Below, piece after piece: positions 1 to 6,982 of a stretch of DNA of 15,235 bases (position 1 is its first letter; the number at the start of each line of letters is the position of its first letter). The notes under the pieces are model-generated. The model worked only from the letters and a program-made list of their open reading frames with translations. It was not told the DNA's origin and searched no databases. Position numbers and translations under genes: made by a program. Origin of the DNA: Ignavibacteria bacterium (GTDB lineage Bacteria; Bacteroidota; Ignavibacteria; Ignavibacteriales; Melioribacteraceae). The stretch lies in the NCBI GenBank assembly GCA_027347805.1, contig DAIEQP010000225.1, forward strand, positions 1 through 15,235. Direction: 5' to 3'.

Positions 1-1
1 G

Positions 2-832
2 ATGATGGAAGATCTGCATAACGATGGTGTTTGTTATGTTGAAACACGATTTGCGCCTGTCTTTCATACGGAAAACGGCCTATATCATGAAGATGTAATG
101 AAAGCTGTTATTGAAGGACTTGAGAAAGGAAAACGTGATTTTGGTGTGGGATTCGGGTTGATTGTATGCGGTATGCGTAACATGAAAAATACTCTTGATA
201 TGGCAGAACTTGCTGTTAGTTTTAGAGATCAAGGTGTTGTTGGTTTCGATCTTGCAGGTGAAGAGGGCGGCTATCCCCCCAAAAAACATCTTGACGCTTT
301 CGATTATATTAAACAGAAAAATTTCTTCATTACAATACATGCAGGCGAGGCATTCGGTAAAGATTCAATCTGGCAGGCAATTCAAATTTGCGGCGCACAC
401 AGAATCGGGCATGCAACAAGATTAATAGAAGATATTATTTTCGATCGTGATGGAAACATTGTTAAACTTGGTGAACTAGCTCAATACATTTTAGACACCC
501 GCCTTCCTCTTGAAATTTGTTTGTTAAGTAATGTTCATACTGGAGCGATCGACAAAATTGAAAATCATCCGTTTATTAAACTTTATAAAGAAAAATTCAG
601 AGTTTTTTTGAATACCGATGACAGACTAATGAGCAATACAACTCTTACAAAAGAATATCTGACTGCAAATGATTTGTTTGGATTAAATTTAGATGATGTA
701 GAAAAACTTAATATAAATGCAATGAAATCTTCATTTGCTTCTCATAAAGAACGACTTCATTATATTTACAATGTGATTAAACCTGGTTATCAGAAAATTA
801 GAGAAAAACTTTTATCCTTAAAGGCAGATTAA
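2..832 (+). CDS. add: Adenosine deaminase, 5'-truncated by window edge
   Basis: Metal-dependent deaminase of the adenosine/AMP deaminase family, converting adenosine to inosine in purine salvage in the cytoplasm. The frame is open from the window edge and 276 residues are visible; the family is usually about 330-350 residues, so the N-terminal metal-binding part (HxH) lies outside and the first ATG here is probably internal. Visible signatures are HAGE at residues 113-116 (metal His and catalytic Glu), RIGHAT at 134-139 (catalytic His137), a SNVHTG segment near 176-181, and NTDDRLMS at 204-211 with the metal/catalytic Asp pair 206-207. All visible active-site residues are kept. The stop codon overlaps the ATG of the next gene by one base, so the two are probably co-translated. 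Related family members act on aminodeoxyfutalosine or adenine; the NTDDRLMS form fits adenosine deaminase best. Confidence 0.88.
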   Translation: MMEDLHNDGVCYVETRFAPVFHTENGLYHEDVMKAVIEGLEKGKRDFGVGFGLIVCGMRNMKNTLDMAELAVSFRDQGVVGFDLAGEEGGYPPKKHLDAFDYIKQKNFFITIHAGEAFGKDSIWQAIQICGAHRIGHATRLIEDIIFDRDGNIVKLGELAQYILDTRLPLEICLLSNVHTGAIDKIENHPFIKLYKEKFRVFLNTDDRLMSNTTLTKEYLTANDLFGLNLDDVEKLNINAMKSSFASHKERLHYIYNVIKPGYQKIREKLLSLKAD

Positions 833-1170
833 TGGCAAAACCACTTTTTAAAAATTATAACTATTCTTTTCAGAGACATGAATTAAAGCTTTTGCAGAAT
901 TTTTGTAAAACCGTTGTTAAACAGATGTCGGCAGATGAAAAATTCTTTCAGGAAGTTAGAACATTTACTTCTCTTTTAGATAAATTACAATCCGGCGAAC
1001 CGGAAATAAAACTTACACGCGACGAAAAGACAAAACTTGCATTTAGATTAAAAGAGAACCGCGACAATATGAAGAAGGAAATAAGCAAAGGATTCTTCAT
1101 TCGCCGCTGGATTTATAAATCTGCCTACAACCAATTCGTTAACATTATTAATAACCATTTTAACGATTAA
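832..1170 (+). CDS. Small basic protein of unknown function
   Basis: I do not recognise this 112-residue protein. It looks soluble: no signal peptide or membrane segment, rich in Lys, Arg, Phe and Asn, and predicted mainly helical, with a charged middle part (about residues 50-85) and an aromatic C-terminal part (FFIRRWIYKSAYNQF, 88-102). The start is ATG at 832, which shares its A with the TAA of the deaminase gene, and an AAAGG ribosome-binding-like sequence lies about nine bases upstream. It is followed after five bases by hutU, so it sits in an add-orfX-hutU transcription unit. The tight coupling to both neighbours supports a real gene; its function cannot be inferred from this. Confidence 0.65.
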   Translation: MAKPLFKNYNYSFQRHELKLLQNFCKTVVKQMSADEKFFQEVRTFTSLLDKLQSGEPEIKLTRDEKTKLAFRLKENRDNMKKEISKGFFIRRWIYKSAYNQFVNIINNHFND

Positions 1171-1175
1171 TATTT

Positions 1176-2828
1176 ATGGCAGAAAAAAATATTAAAGCTC
1201 CAATAGGAACCCAGCTGAATTGTAAAGGGTGGATTCAGGAAGCTGCACTCCGAATGTTAATGAACAATCTTGATCCTGATGTTGCAGAACGCCCGGAAGA
1301 TTTAATTGTTTATGGCGGATATGGTAAGGCAGCACGCAATTGGGATTCATTCGATGCAATTGTAAATTCACTTAAAAATCTTGAAAATGACGAAACACTT
1401 TTAATTCAGAGTGGAAAACCTGTCGGTATTTTCAGAACCCATTCGGATGCACCAAGAGTAATAATTTCCAATTCTATGTTAGTTCCCGATTGGGCTACCT
1501 GGGATGAATTCAGAAAACTGGATGCAAAAGGTTTGATGATGTACGGTCAAATGACTGCTGGCAGCTGGATTTATATTGGAACACAGGGAATTCTACAGGG
1601 TACTTATGAAACATTTGCTGAATGCGCACGCCAGCATTTTGATGGATCTTTAAGCGGAAAATTTTTACTCACTGCTGGTCTTGGGGGAATGGGTGGCGCT
1701 CAACCTCTAGCTGCAACAATGAACGGTGCTGCATTTCTGGGAATTGATGTAGATCGCTCCCGCATACAAAAAAGAATTGATACTGGCTACATTGATGTTC
1801 TTACCGAAAACTTGGACGAAGCTTTGAATATTGTTTTGGATGCAAAAAAAAATAAGAAAGCTCTCTAGGTTGGTTTGGTTGGAAATGCAGGAGAAGTACT
1901 TCCCGAGATTTTAGCTAGAAATATTATTCCGGATATAATTACCGATCAAACTTCTGCTCATGATACCCTTAATGGGTACGTTCCAATGGAAATGAGTTTT
2001 AAAGAAGCACTTGCTTTAAGAAAATCAGCCCCTTCAAAATATATTCAACTCTCACAAAAAACTATTGTTGAACATGTAAAAGCAATGCTCGAATTTCAAA
2101 AGCGAGGTGCTGTTGCGTTTGATTACGGAAATAATATTCGCGGTGAAGCAAAAGAAAATGGTTTGGTAAATGCATTTGATATACCGGGATTTGTACCTGA
2201 ATATATTCGTCCCCTTTTCTGTGATGGCAAAGGGCCGTTCCGTTGGGCGGCATTAAGCGGCGATCCAAATGATATTTATGAAACAGATAAAGCTGTGCTT
2301 GCAACATTCCCTGAAAATGAATCCTTGAAAAGATGGATTGCGATGGCACAAAAAAAAGTTCACTTCCAGGGTTTGCCGGCTAGAATTTGCTGGCTCGGTT
2401 ATGGTGAACGTGCAAAAATGGGAAGGATTTTTAATCAACTGGTTGCAGATAAAAAAGTAAGTGCACCAATTGTAATTGGAAGAGATCATCTTGATTGCGG
2501 AAGTGTTGCATCTCCAAATAGAGAAACGGAAGCTATGAAAGATGGCAGCGATGCTGTTGCAGATTGGCCGATCCTAAATGCTTTACTAAATGCAATTGGA
2601 GGTGCCAGCTGGGTTTCTGTTCATCATGGCGGCGGCGTTGGAATTGGCAAATCGATTCACGCAGGAATGGTTGTTGTTGCTGATGGATCCAAAGAAGCCG
2701 AAAAAAGATTGGAAAGAGTTCTCACATACGACCCTGGTATGGGAATAATGCGCCATTCGGATGCCGGTTATGAAAGAGCTTTAGATAACGCAAAAAAATT
2801 TGGTGTTAAAATTCCAATGATCAAATGA
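1176..2828 (+). pseudogene. hutU: Urocanate hydratase (urocanase) interrupted by one in-frame TAG
   Basis: Urocanase hydrates urocanate to imidazolonepropionate, the second step of histidine degradation, using tightly bound NAD+ as electrophile. The frame runs 550 codons, the normal family length, but codon 231 (1866-1868) is TAG, giving a 230-residue N-terminal piece and a C-terminal piece that could start only at TTG 1875. Both halves are highly conserved: YGGYGKAARNW at 46-56, the NAD-binding GLGGMGGAQP at 168-177, TDQTSAHD after the stop, GLPARICW with the Cys at full-length position 405 (matching the catalytic Cys410 of Pseudomonas putida), DHLDCGSVASPNRE, and HHGGGVG. There is no frameshift. 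Family members usually have Ser at the stop position (LSIGL-like context), so one TCG-to-TAG change explains it. Since the break falls inside the NAD-binding domain, two separate pieces are unlikely to form enzyme. It may be a recent pseudogene, a strain variant, a read error or a readthrough case. Confidence 0.9.
1866..1868 (+). other. In-frame amber codon inside hutU
   Basis: TAG occupies codon 231 of the urocanase frame, between codons for Lys-Ala-Leu and Val-Gly-Leu-Val-Gly. Reading continues in the same frame for 319 conserved codons. TAG is used as an ordinary stop elsewhere in the window (khpA at 6224-6226 and atpH at 10858-10860), so general amber reassignment is unlikely. An AGG five bases before TTG 1875 could be a weak restart signal. 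Confidence 0.9.
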
Positions 2829-2837
2829 TTTTTGATC
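2819..2837 (+). terminator. Weak hairpin across the hutU stop codon
   Basis: GATCAAA (2819-2825) and TTTGATC (2831-2837) form a perfect 7-bp inverted repeat with a 5-base loop containing most of the hutU TGA. A T-rich but interrupted stretch follows. It is AT-rich and lacks a clean U-tract, so it may be a weak terminator, an mRNA 3' structure separating hutU from serA, or chance. Confidence 0.25.
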
Positions 2838-2876
2838 TTGTATGTTTTCAAAATTAATTAACAAGGAACTAACTCA

Positions 2877-3815
2877 ATGAAAGTACTTATTGCAGACAAA
2901 TTTCCAGAGAATCATATTCAGACTTTACGTAATTCAGGAATAGAAGTAATATATGAACCAAAACTTGGTGAGAATGATATTCCTAGTAATTTAGATGGAA
3001 TAAACGCTATTGTTGTAAGATCAACAAATGTAAATGCCAATGCAATTAACAGCGGCAATGATCTTAAACTCGTAATTCGCGCGGGATCCGGTTATAATAA
3101 TATTGATGTTGCTGCTGCCACGGCAAAGGGTGTTGCGGTTGCTAATACACCAGGCAAAAATTCAATCGCTGTTGCTGAATTAGCAATGGGTTTAATCATT
3201 TCTCTTGATAGAAGAATTCCTGATAATGTAAAAGATTTCAATGCCGGTGTATGGAACAAAGCAAAATATTCTAAAGCAGAAGGACTGGCGGGAAAAACTT
3301 TGGGAATTATTGGTGTTGGTAATATTGGAAAAGAAATTGCAAAAAGAGCTTCTGCATTTGGAATGAAAGTTATTGGGTATGATGCTTTTAAACAGGAAGG
3401 ATCCGGGGTTGAGTATGTTGATGATGTAGAAAATTTAATCTCGTCATCAGATATAATCACACTTCATATTCCATCGAATCCGTCTACTAAAGGAATGTTT
3501 AATGATAAGTTATTCGGATTAATGAAAAAGGGCGCAATGCTTATTAACACAAGCCGTTCTGAGGTTGTTGATGAAGATGCTTTATTGAAAGCCGTAAAAG
3601 AAAAAGGTATTCAAGCAGGAGTAGATGTTTTCAAAGGCGAACCTGAGGGAAAAGATGGTGCGGTATCTTCCAAAATTCAGAATGTAGATGGAATTTATGT
3701 AACCCATCATATTGGTGCGTCAACAGAACAAGCCCAGGATGCAGTTGCAGAAGAAACAATTAAAATTATTTTGGAATATCAGAAGAATAAAGTAGTACTG
3801 CACTGTGTGAATTAA
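2877..3815 (+). CDS. serA: D-3-phosphoglycerate dehydrogenase-type 2-hydroxyacid dehydrogenase
   Basis: NAD-dependent D-2-hydroxyacid dehydrogenase, most like the phosphoglycerate dehydrogenases that oxidise 3-phosphoglycerate in the first step of serine synthesis. It has 312 residues: a split substrate domain (1-100 and 285-312) around a Rossmann domain with GVGNIG at 146-151. The catalytic triad is visible: Arg227 in NTSRSEVVDEDAL, Glu255 in VFKGEP and His279 in HHIGAST. Two common residues differ: Gly after the catalytic Arg is Ser228, and Pro before the catalytic His is His278. It ends after the catalytic core, with no ACT or ASB regulatory domain, so feedback control by serine is not expected through an ACT domain. 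AAGGA lies ten bases before the ATG, and a strong terminator follows. A different 2-hydroxyacid substrate is possible. Confidence 0.8.
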   Translation: MKVLIADKFPENHIQTLRNSGIEVIYEPKLGENDIPSNLDGINAIVVRSTNVNANAINSGNDLKLVIRAGSGYNNIDVAAATAKGVAVANTPGKNSIAVAELAMGLIISLDRRIPDNVKDFNAGVWNKAKYSKAEGLAGKTLGIIGVGNIGKEIAKRASAFGMKVIGYDAFKQEGSGVEYVDDVENLISSSDIITLHIPSNPSTKGMFNDKLFGLMKKGAMLINTSRSEVVDEDALLKAVKEKGIQAGVDVFKGEPEGKDGAVSSKIQNVDGIYVTHHIGASTEQAQDAVAEETIKIILEYQKNKVVLHCVN

Positions 3816-3827
3816 ATTTTTGGTAGA

Positions 3828-3851
3828 GGCCGTTTTTAACGGCCTTTTTTT
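3828..3851 (+). terminator. Intrinsic terminator of serA
   Basis: GGCCGTT (3828-3834), a TTT loop and AACGGCC (3838-3844) form a perfect 7-bp GC-rich stem followed by seven T residues (3845-3851). It lies 12 bases after the serA stop. Its T-run overlaps the stop codon of the converging gene at 3850, for which the opposite-strand T-run is poor. Confidence 0.9.
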
Positions 3852-4605
3852 ATGAAGAGAATTTTACATCAAACATATCATCAATAATTCCGTGATAGTA
3901 AACCAATTTAATCAATTCATTCAAAGCATCTTTTTCATTTTGAAGGACATCAAAATATATTGAGCCGATATTTGAAATAATAAACGATCTTGTTTGCGGC
4001 GATAAATTCATAATTGCAACACAATTATCAATTCTTTCTTCAATTTTCTGATCGGCACTTTCGATCAAACTCTCAAAATATTTAATAGCTTCCCGGTCCG
4101 GTGAAGTAAATACATAATTAACGTAAGGTAATTCCAGCATATCAGAAATTTCATCAGCCAGGCTAATTCCTTTTTCAAAACCTTCGGTAATATAGTTTTG
4201 ATCTCCGCATATAATATAATTCCTATCTTTCTCAATTCCTGCTGATGTATCCAGAACCAATTCTACCTCGGATGAGTATCTTTCCTGGAAAAGAATTTTT
4301 GTAAGAAGGAGTTCGTTCATTGAAACATCGCCTCTTAAAAATATTTCATCAAATGAGTTTTTTCCTTTGACGAAATAGAAAAATGACTGTGAAAGCAGTC
4401 CGTCGAAAGATAAACCAAGTTTTGATGAGACAATTAGATTTTGGTTTTTTATTAAATCCAGAGAAGGAATTAGAGCAATCGAATCCGTATTATTTTCCAG
4501 TTCTTTTGCAATTAATGATGAAGGTTTATTAATAATTTCAATCCCTTCAGGAAGGATAGTTTGAAAAATGGAAGTGAAAATATTTTGGGGTGCAAAAAGT
4601 TTCAT
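3850..4605 (-). CDS. Divergent MqnA/MqnD-like (periplasmic-binding-fold) protein
   Basis: A 251-residue soluble protein with no signal peptide. Its pattern resembles the MqnA/MqnD family, whose members make chorismate-derived precursors in the futalosine menaquinone pathway: a strand-helix-strand with ALIPSLDLI at 44-52, a LGLSFDG turn near 63-69, a second lobe starting near 127 (NYIICGDQNY), and a helix-strand ELPYVNYVF near 157-165 that corresponds to the family's GLPFVFA-type strand. The family's usual D-x-x-SRTS motif is not recognisable, so catalytic activity is doubtful and the assignment rests on overall pattern only. The ATG is preceded by AAAGGA about ten bases upstream. The gene follows the rplS terminator by 16 bases and converges on serA. 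Alternatives are a non-enzymatic binding-fold protein or a lineage-specific hypothetical. Confidence 0.5.
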   Translation of the reverse strand: MKLFAPQNIFTSIFQTILPEGIEIINKPSSLIAKELENNTDSIALIPSLDLIKNQNLIVSSKLGLSFDGLLSQSFFYFVKGKNSFDEIFLRGDVSMNELLLTKILFQERYSSEVELVLDTSAGIEKDRNYIICGDQNYITEGFEKGISLADEISDMLELPYVNYVFTSPDREAIKYFESLIESADQKIEERIDNCVAIMNLSPQTRSFIISNIGSIYFDVLQNEKDALNELIKLVYYHGIIDDMFDVKFSS

Positions 4606-4621
4606 CGGTTAAAATTCCTTT

Positions 4622-4658
4622 TAAAAAAGAAAAAGCCGCTCACACTGAAGCGGCTTTT
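4622..4658 (-). terminator. Intrinsic terminator after rplS
   Basis: On the minus strand AAAAGCCGCT and AGCGGCTTTT form a perfect 10-bp stem (plus-strand arms 4649-4658 and 4631-4640) with an 8-base loop, followed by a nearly pure T stretch. It lies 14 bases after the rplS stop and ends the ribosomal/processing operon. The T-run runs directly into the ribosome-binding sequence of the MqnA-like gene, so that gene appears to depend on readthrough or on an unseen promoter. Confidence 0.9.
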
Positions 4659-4672
4659 GCAAAAGTAATTTG

Positions 4673-5020
4673 TTACTTCTGATTTTTATCTTTAATGCGT
4701 GCAGCTTTTCCGGAAAGATTTCTCAAATAGTAAAGTTTTGCTCTTCTAACTTTACCTTCACGGAGAACTTCTATTTTAGCAACTTTTGGTGAGTTAACAG
4801 GGAAAATTCTTTCAACTCCAACACCGCTTGCAATTTTTCTAACGGTAAAAGTTTTGCTTAAACCGGCACCGCGCACATTTATAATATCTCCTTCGAAAGG
4901 CTGAATTCTTTCCTTTTCACCTTCGATTACTTTTACGTGTACTCTAACATGATCGCCTGCTTTAACTGCAGGAAAATCTGCACGTGATTGATCTTCTAAT
5001 AATGAACTGATCTTATCCAT
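4673..5020 (-). CDS. rplS: Ribosomal protein L19 (bL19)
   Basis: Large-subunit ribosomal protein at the interface with the 30S subunit. The 115 residues match the family length and show the usual blocks: DFPAVKAGDHVRVHVKV near 15-31, QPFEGDIINVRG at 40-51, GVGVERIFP at 66-74, and the basic KVRRAKLYYLRNLSGKAARI near 90-109. The ATG is preceded by GGAG, which overlaps the end of trmD; only six bases separate the genes. It is the last gene of the ffh-rpsP-khpA-rimM-trmD-rplS run, a well-known bacterial arrangement, and is followed by an intrinsic terminator. Confidence 0.97.
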   Translation of the reverse strand: MDKISSLLEDQSRADFPAVKAGDHVRVHVKVIEGEKERIQPFEGDIINVRGAGLSKTFTVRKIASGVGVERIFPVNSPKVAKIEVLREGKVRRAKLYYLRNLSGKAARIKDKNQK

Positions 5021-5026
5021 TGTTTA

Positions 5027-5710
5027 TTACTCCAAGTTATTTATTTTTTTCCAATTCTTTGTTAAACTTTTAGACTGTTCTTCTTTCCAGTCTTTTATTT
5101 TTTTTTCGTGCCCAGATAATAAAACCTCAGGAACACATAAACCTTTATATTCCGCCGGCCTTGTGTAATATGGAGCCTCAATTACTTCTCCATCCATTAA
5201 TGAATCGTTTAATGCTGATTCACTATCATTCAATACACCGGGAATTAATCTTACAACAGAATCAATAATAATCCAGGCCGCAATTTCACCACCGGTTAAA
5301 ACATAATGTCCAATTGATATCTCATCAGTTGCAAATTTTTCTCTAACTCTATCATCAACACCTTTATAATGACCGGCAATAATCATAATATTATTCAAGA
5401 GTGAAAAACGATTTGCCATTTGCTGATCGTATAATTTACCTCCGGGAGAAGGAAAAATTATACGGTCATAAGTTCTTTCACTCATTAATTTTTCAATACA
5501 TTCAAAGAACGGTTCGGGCTTTAGCAGCATCCCGGGTCCGCCGCCAAACGGCTTATCATCAATAGTTTTATGCTTATCATAAGCATAATCACGAAGGTTA
5601 TGAACAACAATCTCAACTTTATTTCTCTCTTGAGCTCTTTTAAGAATACTTGTATTAAAAGGGCTATCAAGAGAATCGGGCACAGCGGAAATAATATCAA
5701 ATCTCATCAT
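5027..5710 (-). CDS. trmD: tRNA (guanine37-N1)-methyltransferase
   Basis: SPOUT-class methyltransferase making m1G37 in tRNAs, which guards against +1 frameshifting. It has 227 residues. Visible are GGGPGMLL (57-63), IIFPSPGGKLYDQ (84-96), the trefoil-knot SAM site GHYKGVDDRV (113-122) and ISIGHYVLTGGE (131-142), and Arg154 and Asp169, which coincide in number with the catalytic/guanine-binding residues of the E. coli enzyme. The position of E. coli Glu116 carries Lys (GHYKG), a form I associate with Bacteroidota-type enzymes. The gene overlaps the end of rimM by 14 bases; two ATGs lie side by side at 5710 and 5707, and either could be used. Confidence 0.97.
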   Translation of the reverse strand: MMRFDIISAVPDSLDSPFNTSILKRAQERNKVEIVVHNLRDYAYDKHKTIDDKPFGGGPGMLLKPEPFFECIEKLMSERTYDRIIFPSPGGKLYDQQMANRFSLLNNIMIIAGHYKGVDDRVREKFATDEISIGHYVLTGGEIAAWIIIDSVVRLIPGVLNDSESALNDSLMDGEVIEAPYYTRPAEYKGLCVPEVLLSGHEKKIKDWKEEQSKSLTKNWKKINNLE

Positions 5711-6215
5711 CGTATAACAATTCAGAATTGTCTTTCAATTCCATTCTCTTACTTCCCGCATCGAAACATTTTATAAAATCTTTAATTGCCGGAACAGAAA
5801 TGCGCCTTTTGTCCTTATCCTGAACAATTATTACATCATTTGCAGGATACACAAGAACGTCTTCAATAACTCCTAAAACTTCTCCATTACGAACAACATC
5901 ACTTCCGATTAAATCGTGAATAAAATATGTATCGTCTGAAAGTTCAACCAGGTTCTCATTATCAACATAAAGTTTTTGACCAAGCAAAAACTCAACGCTT
6001 TTATCCGAATCGAAACCGTAAAATTTAAGTATGATACTTTTTTCTATTTCCTTACCATACTCAACCAAAAGTTCTTTCCTCGTGCCAAAAATCTCAACGA
6101 ACACTTTTTTCAAATCGAAGAACCTATCCTTAAAATCTGAAAAGGATTCGATTTGCACACAACCACCTAAGCCAAAAATTGATCTAACCTTGGCTATTAG
6201 AAAAAGATCATCCAC
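5697..6215 (-). CDS. rimM: Ribosome maturation factor RimM
   Basis: Assists late 30S maturation by binding S19 near the head of the subunit. The 172 residues fit the family: an N-terminal RimM beta-barrel (about 1-85, opening with AKVRSIFGLGG) and a C-terminal PRC-barrel (about 93-172, with DLIGSDVV, LGVIEDVLVYPANDVIIV and ISVPAIKDFI). The start is GTG at 6215, ten bases after the khpA TAG; no strong SD precedes it, so coupling to khpA translation is likely. It overlaps trmD at its 3' end. The sequence is more divergent than its neighbours but the domain layout and position are decisive. Confidence 0.93.
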   Translation of the reverse strand: MDDLFLIAKVRSIFGLGGCVQIESFSDFKDRFFDLKKVFVEIFGTRKELLVEYGKEIEKSIILKFYGFDSDKSVEFLLGQKLYVDNENLVELSDDTYFIHDLIGSDVVRNGEVLGVIEDVLVYPANDVIIVQDKDKRRISVPAIKDFIKCFDAGSKRMELKDNSELLYDDEI

Positions 6216-6223
6216 TTATAGTA

Positions 6224-6457
6224 CTAATCCATAATTTTAAGAACAACTTTCTTGTGAGCTCTTGAAGCAACTGCAGTAAGTAAGGTTCGCATTGCAATTG
6301 CTGTTTTGCCCTGCTTGCCAATAACTTTACCAACATCTTCACTAGCCACTCTAAGAGTTAATTCGAGAGTAGTTTTATCTGCATAGGTTTCCTGAACTTT
6401 AACATTTTCAGGATGATCTACGAGATGCTTGGCGATGAATTCTATAAATTCCTTCAT
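6224..6457 (-). CDS. khpA: KH-domain RNA-binding protein KhpA
   Basis: A 77-residue type-II KH protein, the usual KhpA size, starting MKEFIEFIAKHLVDHP and with the KH GxxG loop GKQG at 47-50 within VGKVIGKQGKTAIAMR. KhpA binds RNA and, in Gram-positive bacteria, works with KhpB in cell-division and envelope control. The ATG at 6457 is chosen because homology starts there and an SD-like TTAGG lies about six bases upstream; the frame is open further to a TTG at 6523, but that extension lies in the structured spacer and does not look like protein. The stop is TAG. Its place between rpsP and rimM is a conserved arrangement. Confidence 0.93.
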   Translation of the reverse strand: MKEFIEFIAKHLVDHPENVKVQETYADKTTLELTLRVASEDVGKVIGKQGKTAIAMRTLLTAVASRAHKKVVLKIMD

Positions 6458-6479
6458 ATAGTACCTAACTTTAGAATGC

Positions 6480-6542
6480 AGGGTACTGTTACAATGTGCA
6501 AGCCGCTCAAGTAGACACGTCAACTATCAGAAGCCGTACCCT
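6480..6542 (-). other. Possible structured RNA element between rpsP and khpA
   Basis: The 85-base spacer holds a 63-base stretch bounded by a perfect inverted repeat: AGGGTAC and GTACCCT (plus-strand arms 6480-6486 and 6536-6542), starting right after the rpsP stop. By hand count it is about half G+C, above its surroundings. Inside, TTGCA and TGTAA can pair around CAT (one wobble), and GCTT can pair with GAGC, so a three-way junction is possible. I recognise no known RNA family. Confidence 0.35.
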
Positions 6543-6959
6543 TTATGCTTCCGAAGCACTCTGAGATTTTTCTTTTTCTAAAGCTTTCTTAGATTTTTTC
6601 TTATCGGCTTTCTTTTTCATTTTAGCTGCAAGATTAGCGTCTTTCATTTTTTTGAAATCTTCAACTTTTGCAGCAACTTCATCTTCTTTCAAACCTTTTT
6701 TAGTTAATTCTTTTTTCAAAAGAATTCCCTGGGCTGATAAAAGATTTTTAACTGTGAGTGTTGGTTGAGCACCTACACCTAACCAATACAATGCGCGCGA
6801 TTCTTTAATTTCTACTGTAGCAGGATCAGTCTTTGGATTATAAAGACCAATAGCTTCAATAAATTTACCATCTCTTGGCGAACGTGAGTCAGCAGCAACT
6901 AATTTGTAAATAGGCTGCCTTTTCTTTCCCATTCTTCTAAGTCTTAACTTAACTGCCAA
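6543..6959 (-). CDS. rpsP: Ribosomal protein S16 (bS16) with lysine-rich tail
   Basis: Small-subunit assembly protein. The first ~85 residues are typical S16 (MAVKLRLRRMGKKRQPIYKLV, then ADSRSPRDGKFIEAIGLYNP and a YWLGVGAQPT block near 58-67). The 138-residue length exceeds the usual 80-90 because of a tail from about residue 85 that is very rich in Lys, Glu and Ala and probably helical; tails like this are common in Bacteroidota-type S16. The start is TTG at 6959: no ATG fits the conserved N-terminus, and a perfect AGGAGG (6970-6975) lies ten bases upstream. It follows ffh by 23 bases and is separated from khpA by an unusual spacer. Confidence 0.96.
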   Translation of the reverse strand: MAVKLRLRRMGKKRQPIYKLVAADSRSPRDGKFIEAIGLYNPKTDPATVEIKESRALYWLGVGAQPTLTVKNLLSAQGILLKKELTKKGLKEDEVAAKVEDFKKMKDANLAAKMKKKADKKKSKKALEKEKSQSASEA

Positions 6960-6969
6960 TTTAGTTATT

Positions 6970-6975
6970 CCTCCT
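6970..6975 (-). promoter_or_regulatory. Strong Shine-Dalgarno for the TTG start of rpsP
   Basis: AGGAGG on the minus strand, ten bases before TTG 6959, fixes that codon as the start of S16. Strong SDs are scarce in this window, with the other clear one in front of atpE; both precede genes expected to be highly translated. Confidence 0.8.
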
Positions 6976-6982
6976 GTTAGAA

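Noticed and set aside
1844..1852. Run of nine A residues just before the hutU stop, a possible frameshift site
   Set aside because: Both halves of hutU are in the same frame, so a slip or indel here would not restore the protein; the defect is a point nonsense codon.
1866..1868. TAG as a reassigned sense codon (for example pyrrolysine)
   Set aside because: TAG ends khpA (6224-6226) and atpH (10858-10860) at the expected protein ends, and urocanases do not carry pyrrolysine.
3092..3460. 122-residue open frame antisense to serA
   Set aside because: It mirrors the Ala/Gly-rich codons of a well-supported gene, has no SD and no recognisable protein features.
6458..6523. N-terminal extension of KhpA starting at TTG 6523
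   Set aside because: KhpA homology and normal length begin at ATG 6457 with its own SD-like sequence; the extension lies in the palindromic spacer.
6480..6542. Miniature inverted-repeat transposon or integron attC site
   Set aside because: No target-site duplication, no second copy seen in the window and no attC core sites; kept only as a possible structured RNA.
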